Source: Kineosporia corallincola | GTDB taxonomy: Bacteria; Actinomycetota; Actinomycetes; Actinomycetales; Kineosporiaceae | NCBI RefSeq assembly: GCF_018499875.1 | Contig: NZ_JAHBAY010000007.1 | Span: forward strand, 124,001 to 188,000 | Length of the DNA: 64,000 nucleotides | Direction: 5' to 3' | In this document: positions 34,948-43,214 of the stretch, piece by piece | How positions within the stretch are numbered: position 1 is the stretch's first letter | Layout: each line of letters opens with the position of its first letter | Position numbers and translations under genes: made by a program | The notes under the pieces: generated by a model | What the model saw: only the letters and a program-made list of their open reading frames with translations | What the model was told of the DNA's origin: nothing | The model's database searches: none

Positions 34948-36153
34948 CTACTCGTCCTCGTCGATCCAGGCCCGCACCTGTTCCTCGCTGGTGCGCGGCG
35001 CGTCGATGAAGTGCGGCACGAATCTGGCCTGGGTGTCGGTGATCAGGCGGCCGGCGTCGGTCTCCCGGATGCCGAGCCCGGCCGCGTGCCCACCGACGAC
35101 CCAGGTGCCCAGCACCGGCAGGTTGTCGCCGATCCGCGGAATCTCCTGGTACTGCTGGTAGATCGCGGCCTGGCCGGCGGTGTGCCGGTCCTCGGTGCCG
35201 GCCACCACCTGGCCGTCGCGCACCACCCGCACCCCGGCGCCCTCCCAGCCGTGCACCGGTTTGACTACGTACTCGCGTCCCAGCTTCTCCGGGGACCAGT
35301 ACGCGGGCAGCAGATTCGGGTGCCCCTCGTACAGCTCCCACATCGTGGCCAGCAGCGCCTTCGACCCGGTGAGCACCTTGTGCACCGGCTCCAGCCAGGT
35401 CACGTCGCTCGCCAGGGCGGTGCAGCCGAAGTCCTCGGCCAGCATCCAGTCCCACGGGTACATCGCGAAACACGTCGTCACCGGCTCGTTCTCGAGACCG
35501 ACGAACCGGTTCGAACCATGGACGACGCCCAGCTGGTCGATCGGCAGCGTGATCGGGCGGCCTCCCGCCTCGCGCACCGTGTCCGCGACGTACGCGATCG
35601 TGTTCCAGTCCTCCAGCGGCTCCGTCACCCCGGCCACCAGATGCACGAACTCGTTGTCGTTCAGGTGCTTCTGCCAGGTGCGAACCAGCCGCTCGTGCAG
35701 CATGTTCCACTGGTCGCGGTCGGGCTGCACGGCCTCCAGCCAGGACCACTGGGTCACCGCCGTCTCGACCAGGGCCGCGGGCGTGTCGGCGTTGTACTCC
35801 AGCATCTTCGGCGGCCCGTAGCCGTCCCAGAGCAGGTCGAAACGGCCGTACAGCGACCAGTTCTCCTCGGTGGATCGGCGCAGGTGCGGCCAGGCGTACT
35901 CCGGGATGCCCAGCCGGCGCAGGGCCTCGGTGTCGTGGCAGAGCACCCGGGTGGCGTGCATGGCCATCGCGTGCAGCTCGTCGGTGACCCGCTCCAGCTC
36001 GTCGGCCTGGCCCTCGGTGATCCGGTAGGCCGCGCCCTCGAACCAGTACGGCTGGTCGTCGTCGCCGTCGTTGCGCTCGCGGGCGTAGGCCAGCCCTTCC
36101 TCCTCGACCACGCGGTAGGCGTCCGGGCGTGGGGTCTGCGGAAGGCGCATCAT
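34948..36153 (-). CDS. glutathionylspermidine synthase-like ATP-grasp protein (YgiC/YjfC type)
   Basis: A 401-residue protein of the glutathionylspermidine synthase C-terminal family, an ATP-grasp amide ligase fold. Recognisable segments are YWFEGAAYRITEGQADELE, SLYGRFDLLWDG, LEYNADTPAALVETAV, FAMYPWDWMLAEDFG, LWELYEGHPNLLPAYW-like, EYVVKPVHGWEGAGV (nucleotide-binding strand) and LGTWVVGGHAAGLGIRE. It lacks an amidase domain, as YgiC and YjfC do in Escherichia coli. ATG 36153 overlaps the upstream lipoprotein gene stop (ATGA). The true substrate of the YgiC group is unknown; ligation to a peptide or polyamine is the family expectation. Confidence 0.85.
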   Translation of the reverse strand: MMRLPQTPRPDAYRVVEEEGLAYARERNDGDDDQPYWFEGAAYRITEGQADELERVTDELHAMAMHATRVLCHDTEALRRLGIPEYAWPHLRRSTEENWSLYGRFDLLWDGYGPPKMLEYNADTPAALVETAVTQWSWLEAVQPDRDQWNMLHERLVRTWQKHLNDNEFVHLVAGVTEPLEDWNTIAYVADTVREAGGRPITLPIDQLGVVHGSNRFVGLENEPVTTCFAMYPWDWMLAEDFGCTALASDVTWLEPVHKVLTGSKALLATMWELYEGHPNLLPAYWSPEKLGREYVVKPVHGWEGAGVRVVRDGQVVAGTEDRHTAGQAAIYQQYQEIPRIGDNLPVLGTWVVGGHAAGLGIRETDAGRLITDTQARFVPHFIDAPRTSEEQVRAWIDEDE

Positions 36154-36728
36154 CCGCCCACGCTCCCGCTGCTGCTGCGGCTGGTCTTGCCGAAGCCGCC
36201 GCGCTCCACGGCCTGCTTGGTGCTCTGCCTGGTCACCGTGCCGCTGCTGGTGCCGGCGCCGCCGAGGGTGGCCGAGTGCCCCTCCGGCAGCGTGGTCACC
36301 GAGCCCGGGTAGTCCGAGACCCTGCCGCCCACCGGCGGATACGTCTTGCCGACCGGCCACATCCGGTAGCCGTAGTAGCCGTGCGAGCCGCTGCTGCCAC
36401 CCCTGCTGCCGCTGCTACTGCTGCCGGAACTGTCGCAGTCGTCGTGCGAGGACAGATAACTGCCCGGGGTGCTGCCGCTGCCGTAGGTGCTGGACGAACC
36501 GTAGGTGCTGTACGGGCCGGCCGTGTCGTCACAGGAGTCGTCGTCCAGGCTGCTGCTGCCGGCGCTGCCACTGCACTTGCTGTCGGCGACCCGGGTCTGC
36601 GTGCTCTGGTTCACGCACACGCCCTGGTAGTCCGGATCGGGATCCTTGCCACATCCGGTGAGAACGGCCGCCGCGAACAGGGCCGTGCCGCCCGCCACCA
36701 CCATGGTGCTGCGCCTTCGAGTCTTCAC
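36150..36728 (-). CDS. lipoprotein, YgiB-like partner of the ATP-grasp protein
   Basis: A 192-residue lipoprotein. GTG start, basic KTRRRST, hydrophobic VVAGGTALFAAAVLTGCGK with lipobox LTGC, then DPDYQGVCVNQSTQTRV with several Cys and a long Ser/Gly/Tyr-rich stretch, then a Trp-Pro-Val-Gly-Lys-Thr-Tyr motif and a C-terminal RGGFG segment. In enterobacteria, ygiB (a Cys-containing lipoprotein ending in Arg-Gly-Gly-Phe-Gly) precedes ygiC; this gene shares both the position and the RGGFG tail. It may be substrate or partner of the ligase encoded next (inference). It overlaps the next start by 4 bases. Longer in-frame starts upstream lack support. Confidence 0.75.
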   Translation of the reverse strand: MKTRRRSTMVVAGGTALFAAAVLTGCGKDPDPDYQGVCVNQSTQTRVADSKCSGSAGSSSLDDDSCDDTAGPYSTYGSSSTYGSGSTPGSYLSSHDDCDSSGSSSSGSRGGSSGSHGYYGYRMWPVGKTYPPVGGRVSDYPGSVTTLPEGHSATLGGAGTSSGTVTRQSTKQAVERGGFGKTSRSSSGSVGG

Positions 36729-36926
36729 CCGTACCGATCGTCCAATCTGCCACTCGTTGGTGTCAGACCGACAGACGTGGGGGCGACGGGGGACTGTTGC
36801 ACGAGTCCGTGTGCGGTGAGTCACGATCATCAGGATTCGCCGGACCGGCCGGTGCGCAACCCGTGCTGCCGGTAACCTTGCACTCCGGCGCCTGATGGGT
36901 GCCGATCGCCCACAGTGCCGTGGCGC

Positions 36927-37000
36927 GGGGCAGTAGCTCAATAGGTTAGAGCAGCGGACTCATAATCCGTCGGTCGCGGGTTCGAACCCCGCCTGCCCCA
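36927..37000 (+). tRNA. tRNA with CAT anticodon (Met elongator, or Ile2)
   Basis: A 74-base cloverleaf: acceptor GGGGCAG (36927-36933) pairs with CTGCCCC (36993-36999), discriminator A, D arm GCTCAATAGGTTAGAGC, anticodon arm with CAT at 36961-36963, T arm GGTTCGAACCCCGC-like. It is not an initiator (no anticodon-stem GGG/CCC pattern). Whether it is Met or lysidine-modified Ile2 cannot be decided by eye. Confidence 0.93.
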
Positions 37001-37169
37001 CCGTAGAACCGAGCCGTTCCCGGGGGATCCGGGTCCCTGCTCCAGAAATGACACCACCGTCGCGCCCGAGCCGGTGTGAAAAAGCAGGACCATCGCCCCC
37101 GGGACAGCTCCGGAACCCGTCCACCCCGCGCTGCGTCCAAGCCGGTGCACGGCCACGAGAGGGGTTTCC

Positions 37170-37709
37170 ATGCGACGAGAGATCTGGGCAGGCGCCACCA
37201 CGGCCCTGCTGCCCGTGCTGTTGCTCGCCGGATGCGGCGAGGACCCGGGCCGCGCGCAGACGAGCAGCACCGCCCCGGCGTCCTCGACCCGTGAGCCGGC
37301 CGAGGACCCACGCCAGGCCATCGCCGGCACCTGGTACCCGGCCTCCATCGTCGGCTACACCGTCTCGCCGCTCGACGAGCCCAGTTACCGCAAGGCGTTT
37401 CTGGAGTTCGACGACGGCGACTGGAAGGCCAGCGACGGCTGCAACGGGATGCGGGGCACCTACGAGCTGGGGGCCGACGGGGACTTCGAGATGAAGACGG
37501 CGGCGTCCACCGAGATCGGCTGCGCCAACGTGCCGCACTACGACGTCCTCGACCGGACGACGACGGTGCGGGTCACCGGCGACGAGCTGGTGTTCAGCGC
37601 GGCGGGGGAGCAGATCGCCCGCTACTCCCGCACGGCGACGGTGCCGGCTTCGCCGGCCGGGACACCGGTCGGCAAGCGCACCGAGCCGGAAGTGCCTCCC
37701 CGACCCTGA
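37170..37709 (+). CDS. META-domain lipoprotein (HslJ-like)
   Basis: A 179-residue lipoprotein with signal MRREIWAGATTALLPVLLLAGC (lipobox LAGC), a Ser/Thr linker and a META/HslJ-type beta domain: IAGTWYPASIVGY, AFLEFDDGDWKASDGCNGMRGTYEL (the Gly-Cys-Asn motif of the family) and STEIGCANVPHYDVLDRT. The two Cys in the domain probably form a disulfide. META domains often occur in stress or envelope-quality proteins; the exact role is unknown. Ribosome site GAGAGGGG precedes the ATG. A bidirectional terminator follows. Confidence 0.85.
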   Translation: MRREIWAGATTALLPVLLLAGCGEDPGRAQTSSTAPASSTREPAEDPRQAIAGTWYPASIVGYTVSPLDEPSYRKAFLEFDDGDWKASDGCNGMRGTYELGADGDFEMKTAASTEIGCANVPHYDVLDRTTTVRVTGDELVFSAAGEQIARYSRTATVPASPAGTPVGKRTEPEVPPRP

Positions 37710-37727
37710 GAGCGGGGGTGGCGAGAA

Positions 37728-37757
37728 CCGGGCCGGTGAAAGTGCTCACCGGCCCGG
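37728..37757. terminator. bidirectional terminator between convergent genes
   Basis: A perfect 12-base stem CCGGGCCGGTGA (37728-37739) / its complement (37746-37757) with loop AAGTGC, between the META lipoprotein and the minus-strand membrane protein. Confidence 0.85.
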
Positions 37758-37762
37758 CGGCA

Positions 37763-38278
37763 TTACGTCAGAGGGACCTGAACCGGCAGCGGTCCGCCCA
37801 GCGCGATGTAGGCGAGCGGTATGGCGATGCAGGTCAGGCCGGTGGTGACGACCTCCTCGGCCGGGCCACCGGTGTCCAGTTTGAAGCCGATGCGTTTCTT
37901 GTTGCCGGCCAGGGTGGCGATGCCGAACGGGATGCCGCCCCAGAAGAAGTCGACGAACAGATGTGAACCCCAGGCCGCGGCGGCCGCGGCGACGAACCAG
38001 TCCAGGTCCTGGCCGGCCACCCGGCCCAGGAGGAACAGCACGGCGGCGACCAGCTCCGGCATGTGGGTCGGCCCGCGGTGCCCGCCGGGGATGATCTTCG
38101 CCATGTAGCCGCCCTGGTCGGCGTCCGGTGACCAGTCGTCCGCGCACATGCTGGAGGCGACGATGGCGCCCGCTAATACGTGTTGCCAGGTCAGAGGGGT
38201 GTCCACGACTAGTCGTTCGAAGGTGCAGACGCCGAGCCAGGTGGCCTGGGCGGCGGCTTGGTGGCCGAGCCTGTTCAT
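37763..38278 (-). CDS. YdjM-like membrane metal-dependent hydrolase
   Basis: A 171-residue membrane protein of the YdjM/DUF457 type. About four hydrophobic helices are present (WQHVLAGAIVASSM, LVAAVLFLLG, WFVAAAAAAWGSHLF, VVTTGLTCIAIPLAYIAL). The diagnostic polar motifs are ADDWSPDADQGG and GGHRGPTHMPE, where the His/Asp residues would bind metal, followed by GSHLFVDFFWGG. Members are predicted inner-membrane hydrolases; the substrate is unknown. Confidence 0.8.
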   Translation of the reverse strand: MNRLGHQAAAQATWLGVCTFERLVVDTPLTWQHVLAGAIVASSMCADDWSPDADQGGYMAKIIPGGHRGPTHMPELVAAVLFLLGRVAGQDLDWFVAAAAAAWGSHLFVDFFWGGIPFGIATLAGNKKRIGFKLDTGGPAEEVVTTGLTCIAIPLAYIALGGPLPVQVPLT

Positions 38279-38307
38279 GTGGTGCGGAATCTCCGTTTCA
38301 TAGGGAT

Positions 38308-38330
38308 CCCCACATCTGGATCATGTGGGG
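38308..38330. promoter_or_regulatory. 8-base inverted repeat upstream of two divergent genes
   Basis: CCCCACAT (38308-38315) and ATGTGGGG (38323-38330) are perfect complements around CTGGATC, 30 bases upstream of the YdjM-like start. A smaller CAGATG-GT-CATCTG palindrome follows at about 38345-38358. Either could be an operator for the divergent pair. Apart from these, the 38279-38563 gap shows no gene. Confidence 0.4.
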
Positions 38331-38563
38331 TCGCCAGTGCATCAGATGGTCATCTGCCCCCTTCCAGCGGGTGCCACCAAGTGGTGCAAACGTGACGCCG
38401 TGGGTCGGCGGTGGTGGCGACTTAGCCTCGATTTGATCTTCTCCCGAGCAACCCGGAAACGTCGGTGACCGACCTGGATGCTGTGGACCGGCAGCCGGCC
38501 GGTCACGTCGCCGGTCCGCCCCCTGTCGGTGGCCGGTGGCTGAAGAGAACCAGGAAAGGTGCC

Positions 38564-39610
38564 ATGTCCAGCGTCTTCTCAGTACGCTCCGGAGCCCGAA
38601 CGGGCTGGTGGCGAGGCCGCACCCGGCTGGCGGGGCTGCTGGCCGCGGCCCTGGTGACCGCTGCCGCCGTGCCCGTCGGCCTGCACATGCGGTCGGCCAG
38701 CGCGGCCGAGTACCCCGGCCCGGGAGCGGTCTCGGGCAACATCACCGTGCACGACCCGTCGATGGTCAAGGGCCCGGACGGCACCTACCTGCTGGCAGCC
38801 ACCGCTCCCGGCATCGCGCTGCGCACGTCGACCGACCGCACCAAGTTCACCTACAGCGGCCTGGCGTTCCCCAACGGTGCGTCCTGGACCGACGAGTACA
38901 CCGGCACCTCGAACGGCAACCTGTGGGCGCCGGACCTGTCGTACCAGGGCGGCAAATACCTGCTTTACTACGCGGCCTCGTCGTTCGGCAAGAACAAGTC
39001 GGCGATCTTCCTGGCCACCAGCACCACCGGCAAGCCCGGCAGCTTCACCAACCAGGGCAAGGTCTACTCGACCACCACCAGCAGCGACCACAACGCGATC
39101 GACCCGAACCTGATCATCGACCGCAGTGGCAAGTGGTGGCTATCGCTCGGCTCGTTCTGGACCGGCATCAAGATGATCCAGCTGGATCCGTCCACCGGTA
39201 AGCAGCTTTCGAGCAACAAGACGGTCTACAGCATCGCCTCCCGCGCCTCGGGCAGCACCGCCATCGAGGGCCCGGCGATCATCTACCACGCCGGCTACTA
39301 CTTCCTGTTCACCTCGTGGGACGCCTGCTGCCAGGGCACGAGCAGCACCTACAAGATCAAGGTCGGCCGGTCCAAGACCATCACCGGCCCCTACAAGGAC
39401 CGGGCCGGCACTCTGCTCACGGCGGGTGGCGGGACCCAGATCCTGGGCACGCACGGCACCATCGTCGGCCCGGGCGGTCAGTCGCTGATCCAGGACGGTG
39501 ACGGCGACGTGCTCGTGTACCACTACTACGACGGCGCCGACAACGGCACCGCCAAGCTCGGCATCAACCGCCTCACCTGGGACTCCTCGGTCTGGCCGGT
39601 CGTCTCCTGA
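38564..39610 (+). CDS. secreted endo-arabinanase, glycoside hydrolase family 43
   Basis: A 348-residue exported enzyme expected to cut alpha-1,5-arabinan in plant cell-wall pectin. A long twin-Arg-like or Sec signal (RSGARTGWWRGRTRLAGLLAAALVTAAAV) ends near SASAAEY. The five-bladed propeller has the three catalytic acids of family 43: Asp64 in TVHDPSM, Asp180 in NAIDPNLI and Glu235 in AIEGPAII. The family segments LWAPDLSYQGGKYLLYYA and GTHGTIVGPGGQS are present. The ribosome site AGGAAAGG sits before ATG 38564. A strong terminator follows. No transporter for arabino-oligosaccharides is adjacent. Confidence 0.93.
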   Translation: MSSVFSVRSGARTGWWRGRTRLAGLLAAALVTAAAVPVGLHMRSASAAEYPGPGAVSGNITVHDPSMVKGPDGTYLLAATAPGIALRTSTDRTKFTYSGLAFPNGASWTDEYTGTSNGNLWAPDLSYQGGKYLLYYAASSFGKNKSAIFLATSTTGKPGSFTNQGKVYSTTTSSDHNAIDPNLIIDRSGKWWLSLGSFWTGIKMIQLDPSTGKQLSSNKTVYSIASRASGSTAIEGPAIIYHAGYYFLFTSWDACCQGTSSTYKIKVGRSKTITGPYKDRAGTLLTAGGGTQILGTHGTIVGPGGQSLIQDGDGDVLVYHYYDGADNGTAKLGINRLTWDSSVWPVVS

Positions 39611-39627
39611 GCTGGGCCGAATCGCGT

Positions 39628-39684
39628 TGACGGCGAAGAGCTCCCGGCGGTGGCCGCCCCACCGCCGGGAGCTCTTCGCCGTCA
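39628..39684. terminator. very strong hairpin terminator after the arabinanase
   Basis: Arms 39628-39653 and 39659-39684 are perfect 26-base reverse complements around CCGCC. Such length is striking for a terminator and it also contains GAGCTC near its middle. Confidence 0.85.
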
Positions 39685-39759
39685 GCAGACACCAGCTGCT
39701 TGTCCCGGCCACACGCATCCGGAACCCTGGTGGCCCAGCCTTTTTCCAGGGGGCAATTG

Positions 39760-40170
39760 ATGACGGCGAACAGCACCGCCCGTGACGACCTGGCGCAGGC
39801 CTATGCCGCGGGCCCGGCCGAGACCGGGCAGGTGTTCGCCCGCCTGCTGGCCGACCGGGTGGAGGTGCGCCACGAACCGCCCGAGCCGGCCGACGGCTTC
39901 CATCCCGGCCCCCTCGTGGCCCGGGCCCTGGCCCAGCGGCAGGCGCTGTTCGCCGGCCTGATGCCGGACTATGCCGAGACCGCCCGGCTGACCCAGCAGA
40001 ACGACCTGATCACGGTCGAGCTGACGATCGGCGGCACTCTCGCCGACGGCACCCACATCGAGGTGCCCGGCGTCGACGTGCTCACCGTGGCCGGGGGCCG
40101 GATCACCCGCATGGTCAGCCGGTTCGACGCCGAGAGCATGCGACCGCTGCTGGCCGCGCTCGGCCTCTGA
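39760..40170 (+). CDS. SnoaL-like / NTF2-fold protein
   Basis: A 136-residue protein of the NTF2-like superfamily (cone-shaped alpha+beta barrel): helix DDLAQAYAAGPAETGQVFARLLAD, then strands VEVRHEPPEP, LITVELTIGGTLADGTHIEVPGVDVLTVAGGRITRMVSRFD. This last segment is typical of SnoaL-like polyketide cyclase or isomerase-type proteins. The ligand is unknown. AGGGGG precedes ATG 39760. Confidence 0.8.
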   Translation: MTANSTARDDLAQAYAAGPAETGQVFARLLADRVEVRHEPPEPADGFHPGPLVARALAQRQALFAGLMPDYAETARLTQQNDLITVELTIGGTLADGTHIEVPGVDVLTVAGGRITRMVSRFDAESMRPLLAALGL

Positions 40171-40192
40171 AACCCGGAAGCGGCCGAAAGCC

Positions 40193-40729
40193 TCAGGAGA
40201 CGTCGAACTTTCGCTGCTCGCCGGCCACCTTGAGAAGGAACGAGGCCGGGTCCTCGGTCTCCGGCACCACGAACTTCAGCTTCACCGTCTTCGTCTTGCC
40301 GGGGGCCACCGTCACCGTGTCGGTGGTGGTGCTGTCGTACGAGCGGGCCAGACCGGTACGCAGCGTCTGCTCGCCGCCGGGCACGTCCACGGCGACCGTG
40401 GACCGGTTCTCCACCCGCACCGCCACCGTGACCGTCTTGCGCTCCGTCTCACCGTCCGGCTTCGCCCCGGAGATCTTCGGCCCGTCCGGCACCGACGCCA
40501 CCAGCGTGACGTCCTGCGAGGCCGCCCCCACGGTCAGCGCGCCCTCGATCGTCGCCTCGTCGCCCGGCGACACGGCGGGCATCAGGAACGGCGGCAGTGA
40601 GCCGAAGTGCAGCATGATCGCCGCGGCGAAGATCAGCCCGGCCGCCACCAGGGCGGAGAGCATGGCCGCCGGGCCGCCGCGAGAGTCCGCCCGCTCCGGG
40701 GTGCGGCGCTTGCGGTCGTCGTCCGTCAT
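40193..40729 (-). CDS. single-pass membrane protein with outside beta domain
   Basis: A 178-residue protein with a charged start (DDDRKRRTPERADSRGG), one transmembrane helix (MLSALVAAGLIFAAAIMLHFG) and an outside beta-sandwich with TVTVAVRVENRSTVAVDVPGG and KTVKLKFVVPETEDPASFLLKV. The pattern resembles the extracellular domains at 21-24.6 kb. Ribosome site GGAGG precedes the ATG. Function unknown. Confidence 0.65.
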   Translation of the reverse strand: MTDDDRKRRTPERADSRGGPAAMLSALVAAGLIFAAAIMLHFGSLPPFLMPAVSPGDEATIEGALTVGAASQDVTLVASVPDGPKISGAKPDGETERKTVTVAVRVENRSTVAVDVPGGEQTLRTGLARSYDSTTTDTVTVAPGKTKTVKLKFVVPETEDPASFLLKVAGEQRKFDVS

Positions 40730-40936
40730 CTACGTCCTCCACACGTCCGGAACGAACACTTTGTTCCGTGCGCGGCCCGGCTGGCAAGCCGGAGGGCCGT
40801 CCGCGAACCGGATGCGCGAAAGGTGTCAGGTGACGGGAAGTGCCTGTTGACGACGGAGAGATGATGAGAGCACGGGGACGTACGCAGGTTTCCGCGGGTT
40901 CCACCGGTGCGGTGGTGATTCGGAACGGGGGGAGTC

Positions 40937-41624
40937 GTGTCCGGTGTCGATGATGTCGTACTGAATCTGCTCGCGGCGCTGATCGGCGCAGGGTTCGTCG
41001 CGGGCTGGCGCTGGCTCCGCGTGCAGTTCAGATACCGCTCGGCCCGTCGCTTCTGGCGGCCCCTGCTCCAGCACCCGACCCACGTGGTGATCGCCGAATT
41101 CCTCAGCGACGATGCCCGGGACTTCGAGATGGCGGGGCTGACGGGGCTGGGTGAACTGCACTCGATGGTCGAGCTGCTGGACGGCCTGGCCCGGGCCGAT
41201 CTGCCCACCAGCAGCAGGGTTTCCACGTGACGAGAACGATCAGAACGTGATCCGGGATCATCGTGCCAACACCGTGCACAAGCCCTCCCGCACGAAGCAG
41301 CTCGTCTCCGGCGGCAACATCGACGTGATCCACGACTACGGGATCGTGGTGCGGGCGCGTAATCTCTACAACCCGGCGAGCCATGTGCTCCTGATCGCCG
41401 GTGCCTACGGTTACGGCACCATCGCGGGCGTACAGATCTGCATGGAGAAGGCGGATGAGCTCTACCGGTTCATGCAGGCGAACGGTGGGGAGTTCGAATG
41501 CCTGATCAGTTTCTCGATGACCGGTAGCCCTCCGGGGCTGAGTCAGATCGAGATGATCAGGCCGCTGAGGCAGCGACCCAGGACGGTGATCGAGGTACCG
41601 GTCGACGATCTCAGTGCCGGGTGA
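40937..41624 (+). pseudogene. frameshifted membrane protein of an unnamed family
   Basis: Frame one (GTG 40937 to TGA 41230, 97 residues) has an N-terminal transmembrane helix VLNLLAALIGAGFVAGWRW and THVVIAEFLSDDARDFEMAGLTGLGELHSMVELLD. Frame two (open from 41151 to 41624) continues NIDVIHDYGIVVRARNLYNPASHVLLIAGAYGYGTIAGVQICMEKADEL. These read as the two ends of one protein, since proteins of this general look join such parts through a longer middle segment. The frame must change between 41151 and 41230, and the middle seems shortened. Alternatively, frame two may be a separate small gene from GTG 41247. The family's function is unknown to me. Confidence 0.55.
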
Positions 41625-41677
41625 GAAAAGGCCGGTCTTTCGTCGTCCACCGGTCCGCGTACGGTGAAAATGTCAGG

Positions 41678-42253
41678 GTGACCGTGCGAGGAGCCACCCC
41701 GGACGACCTGCCCGCCCTGACCGTGACCCTCGCGGAGGCGTTCGCCGATGATCCGGTGTGGAGCTGGATGGTGCCGGAGCGGGGGCGGCACGAGCGGCTG
41801 CGCCGGATCTTCGGGGCCCTGCTCGCGCACGCCCTGCCGCGCGGGCAGGTGACGACCACGCCGGACTGCCGGGCCGTGGCCATGTGGTCGGCCCCCGGGC
41901 AGTGGAAACTGCCGCCGGCCTCGATGGTGCGGGCGGCCCCGCCCATGGTGCGTGGGGCGGGCGTCCGGCTGCCCCGTCTGCTACGGCGTCTGGACGAGAT
42001 CGAGAAGACCCACGACCGGCAGCCACCGCGGCACTGGTACCTGGAATTCATCGGCACCGCCGCCGGCGCCCGCGGGCAGGGCCACGGTGCCGCCCTGCTC
42101 GCGGAGGCGTTCGCCCGCTTCGACGGCGTGCCGGTGTACCTGGAGTCGTCCAACCCCCGCAACCTGCCGTTCTACCGGCGTCACGGGTTCGAGGTCACCG
42201 GCGCCGTGCCGGTGACCTCGGGCCCGCCGCAGTGGATGCTATGGCGCCGTTAG
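41678..42253 (+). CDS. GNAT-family N-acetyltransferase
   Basis: A 191-residue acetyltransferase. It opens VRGATPDDLPALTVTLAEAFADDPV, has the acetyl-CoA-binding strand and loop WYLEFIGTAAGARGQGHGAALLAEAFARF (motif A, with RGQGHG as the Q/RxxGxG/A loop) and motif B VYLESSNPRNLPFYRRHGFEVTG. It transfers an acetyl group to an unknown amine. The start is taken at GTG 41678 because the conserved opening begins there; TACGGT lies 12 bases upstream. GTG/ATG at 41621 would add 19 residues. Confidence 0.85.
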   Translation: MTVRGATPDDLPALTVTLAEAFADDPVWSWMVPERGRHERLRRIFGALLAHALPRGQVTTTPDCRAVAMWSAPGQWKLPPASMVRAAPPMVRGAGVRLPRLLRRLDEIEKTHDRQPPRHWYLEFIGTAAGARGQGHGAALLAEAFARFDGVPVYLESSNPRNLPFYRRHGFEVTGAVPVTSGPPQWMLWRR

Positions 42254-42257
42254 GGTT

Positions 42258-43067
42258 TCACCATCCCCAGAACCGCCGGTGCACGTCGATCGCCCAGGCC
42301 TCCACGGTGGCCACGTCGGCCTCCTCGGGCAGGGGCGTGTGGCCGGAGTCCAGGTCCCGCACCACCTCGGCGGCGACCGCGTCGATCTGGTCCAGCACCC
42401 CGGCCAGGTCACCGGCCCGGCCCGACTTCACCTCCAGCACCCGCTGCCGCTCCTCCTCCGGCATCGGCAGGGTCAGCCGGGCGTGCTGCACGATCTCCCG
42501 GCCCTGCATCGCCAGCCGCAGGGCGTGCGAGGCGTACTTCACGTCGTACCCGTACCTCTCCACCAGCTCCGGCCGGTTCGGCAGCTTGCGTCCACCGTTG
42601 ACCAGCGCCTCCCGCTGGGCCTGCATGAAGCCCAGGAACCGCCGCGCCGCCGCCCGCGACAGGAAAGCGTCACGCAGGGAACGCAGTTCGCGGCCGACGT
42701 CGTCGCAGAACAGCACGTCCCGCTCGGGCGCGAACAGCGGCAGCAGGGCGGTGGGATTGCCCTTCACCGCCAGGCTCAGGTACTTGCGCAACGAGTACAT
42801 GATCAGGTCGGTGTCGCCGGGCCCGGAGCGCGCGCCCTCGGGCTGCGACCGGGCCACGTAGCTGTCGCGGGTCGGGCGCAGGCCGATCAGCCAGGCGGCC
42901 GGCTCGATGAACACGCCCATCTCGTCGTGGTCGTCGGTGCCCGGGATCGCGATGCCGTGCACCCCGGACCCGACCGTGGTGCGCAGGATCTGGCCGGCCC
43001 GCGCGGCCTCACGGTCGCCGTACTCCAGCACCGGATTCGTCAGCAGTTCCATGACGACGGTCTCCAT
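42258..43067 (-). CDS. predicted nucleotidyltransferase (YcgL-like)
   Basis: A 269-residue protein of the DNA polymerase beta-like nucleotidyltransferase superfamily: TTVGSGVHGIAIPGTDDHDEMGV matches the GSxxxG and two-carboxylate motif. Further segments MYSLRKYLSLAVKGNPTALLPLF and KYASHALRLAMQGREIV are typical of the COG3541-type group. It probably transfers a nucleotide to an unknown acceptor. AGGAGAG next to the ATG fixes the start at 43067. It is divergent from the flavoprotein gene. Confidence 0.8.
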   Translation of the reverse strand: METVVMELLTNPVLEYGDREAARAGQILRTTVGSGVHGIAIPGTDDHDEMGVFIEPAAWLIGLRPTRDSYVARSQPEGARSGPGDTDLIMYSLRKYLSLAVKGNPTALLPLFAPERDVLFCDDVGRELRSLRDAFLSRAAARRFLGFMQAQREALVNGGRKLPNRPELVERYGYDVKYASHALRLAMQGREIVQHARLTLPMPEEERQRVLEVKSGRAGDLAGVLDQIDAVAAEVVRDLDSGHTPLPEEADVATVEAWAIDVHRRFWGW

Positions 43068-43146
43068 CTCTCCTGCCCAGGTTTTGGGCAGTCGGCCATC
43101 GTGCAACATTCGTCACCCCGAGCGCACCTGCTTATCCGCGACGGGG

Positions 43147-43165
43147 ACGAGTTAGGCTTACCTAA
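43147..43165 (+). promoter_or_regulatory. DtxR/IdeR-like iron box
   Basis: The 19-mer matches the IdeR/DtxR consensus TWAGGTWAGSCTWACCTWA at about 15 positions; the right half AGGCTTACCTAA is perfect, and the core TTAGGCTTACCTAA (43152-43165) is itself a 14-base near-palindrome. It lies 50 bases before the PPOX gene and 80 bases before the divergent nucleotidyltransferase. Confidence 0.55.
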
Positions 43166-43214
43166 AGATGTCAAGGACCGAAGGTCACAACAGAACGGTG
43201 CGGTGGCGCGGCAG

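Noticed and set aside
36927-37000. Initiator tRNA-Met.
   Set aside because: The anticodon stem lacks the three G-C pairs typical of initiators and the acceptor begins with a paired G1-C72.
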